Part shown: piece after piece, positions 56,084 to 64,000 of the stretch
How the letters are laid out: each line of letters opens with the position of its first letter
How positions within the stretch are numbered: the first letter of the stretch is position 1
Assembly: GCA_019634895.1 (NCBI GenBank)
Contig: JAHCAM010000001.1
Span: 1-64,000 of the forward strand
Source: Steroidobacteraceae bacterium
Lineage (GTDB): Bacteria; Pseudomonadota; Gammaproteobacteria; Steroidobacterales; Steroidobacteraceae
Direction of reading: 5' to 3'
DNA: 64,000 bases
Position numbers and translations under genes: made by a program
Notes under the pieces: model-generated
What the model was told of the DNA's origin: nothing
Seen by the model: only the letters and a program-made list of their open reading frames with translations
Databases searched by the model: none

Positions 56084-56130
56084 TTTCCGCGAGCAAACTC
56101 CGCCGGAACTTACGAGTTTGCTCGCGGAAA
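56084..56130. repeat. Hairpin element 1, 17-bp perfect arms
   Basis: TTTCCGCGAGCAAACTC (56084-56100) pairs with GAGTTTGCTCGCGGAAA (56114-56130). Nearly matching GGCGGG/CCCGCC outside extends it. The loop read on the minus strand is GTAAGTTCCGGCG, shared almost exactly by element 2. Confidence 0.8.
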
Positions 56131-56194
56131 CCCCGCCTCCGCGTGCAACGCAGGCCCGCGCATGCGGCCTGCGCAGATCGGCGAGCGGGGCACG

Positions 56195-56270
56195 GGCTGG
56201 CGACCGGAACCCGGTGAGCGAGCGCGTCAGTTCCGGCGGCGCGAGCGAACCGGGATTCCGGTCGCCAGCC
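56195..56270. repeat. Hairpin element 2, 15-bp perfect outer arms
   Basis: GGCTGGCGACCGGAA (56195-56209) pairs with TTCCGGTCGCCAGCC (56256-56270). Inner part contains CCCGGT/ACCGGG and a loop GTCAGTTCCGGCG that differs from the element 1 loop by one base. Confidence 0.75.
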
Positions 56271-56289
56271 TGCACGCACGATCGCCGCG

Positions 56290-58506
<2,217 letters not shown>

Positions 58507-58523
58507 GGGCCGCGCATTCTATC

Positions 58524-58602
58524 AAAGGGGACGCGTCCCATTATCCGCGCGCCCAGCCGCGATCAGCGGCGGCGCGGAAAGATAATGGGACGCGTCCCCT
58601 TT
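58524..58602. repeat. GGGGACGCGTCC inverted-repeat pair, copy 4
   Basis: AAAGGGGACGCGTCCCATTA plus TC (58524-58545) and its exact reverse complement (58581-58602) are separated by 35 bp of G/C-rich DNA. Leftward, TAAAGGGGACG begins at 58603, so the TAA of the AI-2E gene comes from this element. Confidence 0.85.
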
Positions 58603-59656
58603 ATTCCTCAGCGGCGAACTGCACCAGCGCGAGGACCAGCGCGATCACGACCGGCCCGAGGAACAGGCCGATCATGCCGAAAGCGGCGAGGCCGCCGATC
58701 ACGCCGATAAACACCGCGATGGTCGGCACGTAGGCGCGCCCGGAAATCAGCAGCGGCTTCAGGAAGTTGTCCACGCTGCTGACGATTGCACCGACGACCA
58801 GCAGCGCCACCGCCGCGCCGTAGCGGCCCTGGAAGGCGAGCACCGCGACCGCGGGCACCCAGACCAGGGCCGTGCCGCCGAACGGCACGACCGAGAGAAT
58901 CGCGCCGATCACGCCAAAAACGACGGGCGCCGGCAGGCCCACGATCGCGAAGCCGGTGCCGAGCAGCGCGCCCTGCACGATCGCAGTCAGGATCGTGCCG
59001 CGCATCACCGCGCGCGTGACCAGGGCCAGGCGCTCGGCCAGCGCCTCGCGCCGCGCGGGCGGCAACGGCACCAGCCCGATCGCGCCTGCGGCCATCGCGC
59101 GGCCGTCGCGGATGAAGAAGAAGAGCAGGAACAGCATCGCGGTGAACGAGAGCACCGTGCCGACGGCGCCCAGGAACGCGGTTCCCCCGAGCGAGGCGAG
59201 CCGGTCGAGCAGCTTGCGGCCGCCGTCCACCAGCCAGGCCTGCACCTCGGCGGCGCTGACGTGCGCGTACTGGTCGAGCCAGGCCAGCGCCGGGCCGACG
59301 ACCGGCAGGCCGGCGAAGTCGGCGAGGGTCCTGCCTTCCTGCCGGCCGATCCACTCCTGCAGGCCCCCGGCAAGACCCGCGGCCTGGCGCGCGAAGGCGA
59401 CCGCGAGCGCGGTCAGCGGGCCGATGAACAGCAGCAGCACCAGCACCGTCAGCACCAGGGCCGCGATCGACTCGCGGCCGCGCATCCAGCCGGCGAGCCG
59501 GGCCTGCGCGGGCTGCAGCAGGAAACCGATGAAGATCGCCCAGGCCAGCGGCGCCAGGAACGGCTCGAGGATGAGGTACAGCAGGAACGCGAGCAGCGCG
59601 AGCCCGGCGACCGCGAGCACGCGCTCGTAGAACAGGGCGTTCGCGTTGCCGCTCAA
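58601..59656 (-). CDS. AI-2E family transporter (PF01594)
   Basis: 351 residues from a TTG at 59656. Seven or eight transmembrane helices; YLILEPFLAPLAWAIFIGFL, TVLSFTAMLFLLFFFIRDGR, GAILSVVPFGGTALVWVPAV and VSSVDNFLKPLLISGRAYVP are typical of the family. Members move varied substrates, and the quorum-signal role of one does not apply generally. The start is uncertain because no ATG lies near; the TTG is eight bases after the HIT stop. The TAA stop is supplied by a repeat. Confidence 0.86.
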   Translation of the reverse strand: MSGNANALFYERVLAVAGLALLAFLLYLILEPFLAPLAWAIFIGFLLQPAQARLAGWMRGRESIAALVLTVLVLLLFIGPLTALAVAFARQAAGLAGGLQEWIGRQEGRTLADFAGLPVVGPALAWLDQYAHVSAAEVQAWLVDGGRKLLDRLASLGGTAFLGAVGTVLSFTAMLFLLFFFIRDGRAMAAGAIGLVPLPPARREALAERLALVTRAVMRGTILTAIVQGALLGTGFAIVGLPAPVVFGVIGAILSVVPFGGTALVWVPAVAVLAFQGRYGAAVALLVVGAIVSSVDNFLKPLLISGRAYVPTIAVFIGVIGGLAAFGMIGLFLGPVVIALVLALVQFAAEE

Positions 59657-59663
59657 GGCGTTC

Positions 59664-60083
59664 TCACTCCAGCGCAGCCCGCACGCGCGCGGCATGCGCC
59701 GCGAGCACCGCGGGATCCGCCTGCCGGGCCGCATGGATGCCGAGGTCCTTGCCGGCATGGCGCGGGATCACGTGGAAGTGCAGGTGGAACACGCTCTGGC
59801 CCGCGGCCGCGCCGTTCAGCTGCGCGATCATGATGCCGGGCGGGCCGAAGGCCTGCTTCACGGCGCGCGCGATCTTCTGCACCGTGCGGACCGCGGCAGC
59901 CAGCGACTCGGGCGGCGTCGAATGGATGTCCTCGCCCGCGACCTTCGGGATGACGAGTACGTGGCCTTCGGCCTGCGGCATGATGTCCATGAACGCGAGC
60001 GTGTCCGCGTCCTCGTAGACCTTGTGGCAGGGAATCTCGCCGCGGACGATGCGGGCAAAGATGTTGTTCGCGTCATACGCCAT
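59664..60083 (-). CDS. HIT family hydrolase (HinT-like)
   Basis: 139 residues. The His-triad HLHFHVIPR near 105 (in SVFHLHFHVIPRHAGKD) and the N-terminal NNIFARIVRGEIPCHKVYED. HinT-like enzymes hydrolyse nucleotide phosphoramidates. Overlaps the endonuclease gene by 11 bases. Confidence 0.93.
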   Translation of the reverse strand: MAYDANNIFARIVRGEIPCHKVYEDADTLAFMDIMPQAEGHVLVIPKVAGEDIHSTPPESLAAAVRTVQKIARAVKQAFGPPGIMIAQLNGAAAGQSVFHLHFHVIPRHAGKDLGIHAARQADPAVLAAHAARVRAALE

Positions 60084-61025
60084 GGCGGCCCTCCAGATGG
60101 AGTTCGACCGAGATGAGGCAATGATCCGGCCAGCGGCCTTCCGCCGGGTACGGCCAGGCCCGGTAGGAGCCGGAAACCAGCGCCGGCGCGAGCTCGCGGC
60201 CGAGGACGACGTGGTCGATCGGCGCGCGGCCGTCGTAGCGCGTGCCGCAGGCGATCGGGCCGCCGCCCGCGAGCACCAGCTCCGCGCCCGGCGGGTCGCC
60301 GTCGTTCAGTTCCGGCCACATCGCCACCAGCCGGCCGGAGTCGTCGAGCGCGCCCTTGCGCTCGCGGTCGAAGCGGCGGTTGAAGTCGCCGAGCACGGCG
60401 AACGCCACGCCCTCGGCCGCGCGCGCGTCGATCCAGCGTTCCAGCAGTGGCACCTGCCGCTGCAGCAGGGCGCATGATTCGCGCGGCGTCGTCAGCGGCT
60501 CACTTGCGCAGCCGGATTTCAGGTGCACGCCCAGCAGGCGGATCTCGCCGGCGGAACCGGGAAACAGCGTGACGTCGGCACCGTACCGCAGCCCGCTTCC
60601 CGCCGGCGCGAGGACCCTGTAATCGGCGTTGCAGCGGTGCGGGATGCCGTGGCGGATCGCGAAGCCGACGTTCTGCACGTTGCGCCGCTGCGTGAAGCAG
60701 AACGCGTAGCCCGGGAACACGCCCGCGGCGGCGGCGGCGCCATCCACCTCCTGCAGCGCGACCACGTCCGGGGCGGCCTGCGCGGCGAATCGCGCCAGCC
60801 GCGCGATGTCCTCGTCGCTGCGGCGCGCCGCATCGAGTGCGTCGCAGGGCAGCGCCCGATCGCGCGCGCCGGAGCGCGCCCCGGGCGCAGTGCATTGCGG
60901 GGCCAGATTCCCGAAGGTGGCCGGCGTCACCAGCCATTCCAGGTTCCAGGTCGCGAGGCGCAGCCGCTCCGCGTACGCGGGCAGCGCCACGAGCGCGAGC
61001 AGCGCGAGGCAGGCGAGCCGGCGCA

Positions 61026-61026
<1 letters not shown>
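60073..61026 (-). CDS. Secreted endonuclease/exonuclease/phosphatase family protein
   Basis: 317 residues. A signal peptide (1-19) precedes the DNase I-like fold: LRLATWNLEWLV, VVALQEVDGAA (metal-binding Glu), AVLGDFNRRF, and HVVLGREL / DHCLISVEL (catalytic His). It may be a periplasmic or extracellular nuclease or phosphatase. Its ATG overlaps the acs stop by one base (TGATG). Confidence 0.85.
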
Positions 61027-62972
<1,946 letters not shown>

Positions 62973-63026
62973 TCCGCCCCCGCGTCCCCGCTCCTGGTGC
63001 GGACATTCTAGCGAGCGGGCGGCCGA

Positions 63027-63040
63027 TTGACGCAGATCAA
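63027..63040. promoter_or_regulatory. FNR/ANR-type box between acs and porin gene
   Basis: TTGACGCAGATCAA, one base off TTGAT-N4-ATCAA. It lies 55 bp upstream of the acs ATG and 53 bp upstream of the porin ATG, so it could serve either divergent gene. Confidence 0.6.
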
Positions 63041-63092
63041 GGCGGCCCGGACGGCCGGGCGGGATGATGCAGGCGCGCGAAAAGGCCTGCCC

Positions 63093-64000
63093 ATGAAGCG
63101 TCTGCTCCCGTTGCTCATGCTGGTCCCGCCGGTCGCGGCCGGAGACGGCCTGGCCACGCTGGTCGAGGACGGCAGGGCCGGCCTCGAGCTGCGCTATCGC
63201 TACGAGAGCGTGGAGCAGGACGACCGGCCGCGCACGGCCGGCGCCAACACGCTGCGGCTGCGGCTCAACCTGGCTTCCGGCAGCGTCAACGGCCTCTCGG
63301 CATTCGCCGAGTTCGACCACGTGCAGGCCATCGGCGGCGAGCACCACGACGATACGCGCAATGGACTCACCAGCTATCCGGTCGTCGCCGATCCGGAGGG
63401 CACCGACCTGAACCAGGCGTACCTGCAGTATGCGGGTCCCGGCAGCACGACCCTGCGGCTCGGGCGCCAGCGCATCGCGCTCGACAACGAGCGCTTCGTC
63501 GGCGCGGTGGGCTGGCGCCAGAACGAGCAGACCTTCGACGCGTTCCGGCTGGAGACCAGGGCGATTCCCGGCGCCACCCTCGACTACGCGTACATCGACC
63601 GCGTGCAGCGCGTGTTCGGGCCGGATCCCGGCTCGCCGCCCGCGTACTTCGACGGCTCCAGCCACGTGCTGACGGCGAAACTGACGTCGCTGCCGGTCGG
63701 CGCGCTCACGTTCTACGGCCTGCACCTCGATTTCGACAATGCGCCGCAGGCGTCTTCGGCGACGTACGGCGCGCGCTACGACGGCAGCCGCAAGATCGGC
63801 GACAACTGGATCTTCGCGTGGGCGCTCGATTACGCCCGCCAGGAAGAGGCCGGCGCCAACGCAGCCCGGCTCGATGCGTACTACAACCTCCTTGAGCTGG
63901 CACTGAAAACCTCGTCGGCCGGCTTCACCGCCGGCCGCGAGGTCCTTTCCGGGGAGCGCGGCACCTTCACGGCGGCGACCAACCCCGCGTTCCAGACGCC
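63093..64000 (+). CDS. Outer-membrane porin-like beta-barrel protein, 3' end missing
   Basis: At least 302 codons before the window ends. A signal peptide (about 1-16, [16 protein letters not shown]) precedes alternating beta-strand pattern: [55 protein letters not shown] and the following strand. The layout resembles alginate-export/porin family proteins, but the substrate cannot be named. It diverges from acs. AAAGG lies upstream of the ATG. Confidence 0.75.
   Translation, partial: MKRLLPLLMLVPPVAAGDGLATLVEDGRAGLELRYRYESVEQDDRPRTAGANTLRLRLNLASGSVNGLSAFAEFDHVQAIGGEHHDDTRNGLTSYPVVADPEGTDLNQAYLQYAGPGSTTLRLGRQRIALDNERFVGAVGWRQNEQTFDAFRLETRAIPGATLDYAYIDRVQRVFGPDPGSPPAYFDGSSHVLTAKLTSLPVGALTFYGLHLDFDNAPQASSATYGARYDGSRKIGDNWIFAWALDYARQEEAGANAARLDAYYNLLELALKTSSAGFTAGREVLSGERGTFTAATNPAFQT

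Larger units (their letters stand above)
55987..56289. other. 303-bp intergenic region with two related hairpins
   Basis: No gene. Filled by two long inverted repeats (56084-56130 and 56195-56270) with similar loops; the trkA promoter presumably lies at its left side but was not recognised. Confidence 0.6.

Overview
The window is about 64 kb of high-GC DNA around a chromosomal origin, most likely from a deep-branching gammaproteobacterium (Xanthomonadales/Nevskiales/Steroidobacterales-like). This rests on the order yidC-yidD-rnpA-rpmH / dnaA-dnaN-recF-gyrB, gyrB followed by plsC and glyS-glyQ, the cluster glnA-DUF4124-ntrB-ntrC, the run rhodanese-grxC-secB-gpsA with trmL, and recF-borne parS sites identical to the Pseudomonas consensus. 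The exact taxon cannot be named from the sequence alone. No tRNA, rRNA, CRISPR array, prophage or transposase was seen.

Layout. 1-115: 5' end of a trehalose-phosphatase-like gene. 166-2610: leftward ribosomal protein/RNase P/membrane insertase genes with ATGA or CTGA overlaps. 2611-10900: rightward dnaA, dnaN, recF and gyrB, with DnaA boxes on both sides of dnaA, two parS sites in recF, and a 577-residue intein in gyrB. 11064-15685: leftward plsC, glyS, glyQ and rluF. 15686-20488: sigma-54/NtrC-controlled glnA with a DUF4124 gene and ntrBC. 20597-28470: a secreted subtilase, a class-1 dihydroorotate dehydrogenase, trmL, gpsA-secB-grxC-rhodanese, and an EnvC-like activator. 28593-37212: rightward signalling and envelope genes (EAL, CtpA, DJ-1, GGDEF, SRPBCC, amidohydrolase, holin-like protein, MFS nucleoside transporter). 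37264-49794: a long leftward run with small enzymes, a TIR-like protein, CrcB, an oligopeptide transporter, an M2 dipeptidase, a frameshifted POT peptide transporter, tatCBA and dtd. 49848-56000: TRAP transporter, TPR protein and TrkHA. 56290-62972: uvrD, AI-2E permease, HIT protein, nuclease/phosphatase family protein and acs. 63093-end: a partial porin.

How the genes work together. The origin block supplies replication initiation, the sliding clamp, recombination, gyrase and segregation sites. glnA and ntrBC form a nitrogen-sensing circuit whose sigma-54 promoter and NtrC site are visible. The OPT, M2 peptidase and POT genes look like a peptide-scavenging group, the last probably inactive as sequenced. 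tatABC may export the TRAP binding protein nearby, which carries a twin-arginine/lipobox signal.

Most unusual items: the gyrB intein (Ser first residue, XRE-like HTH plus LAGLIDADG endonuclease); the GGGGACGCGTCC palindromes, which supply the TAA stop of three genes and flank trmL in inverted orientation; two parS sites inside recF; a lone TIR-like gene; an amidohydrolase that has lost its metal-binding His pair; apparent CTG starts; and several unexplained palindromes.
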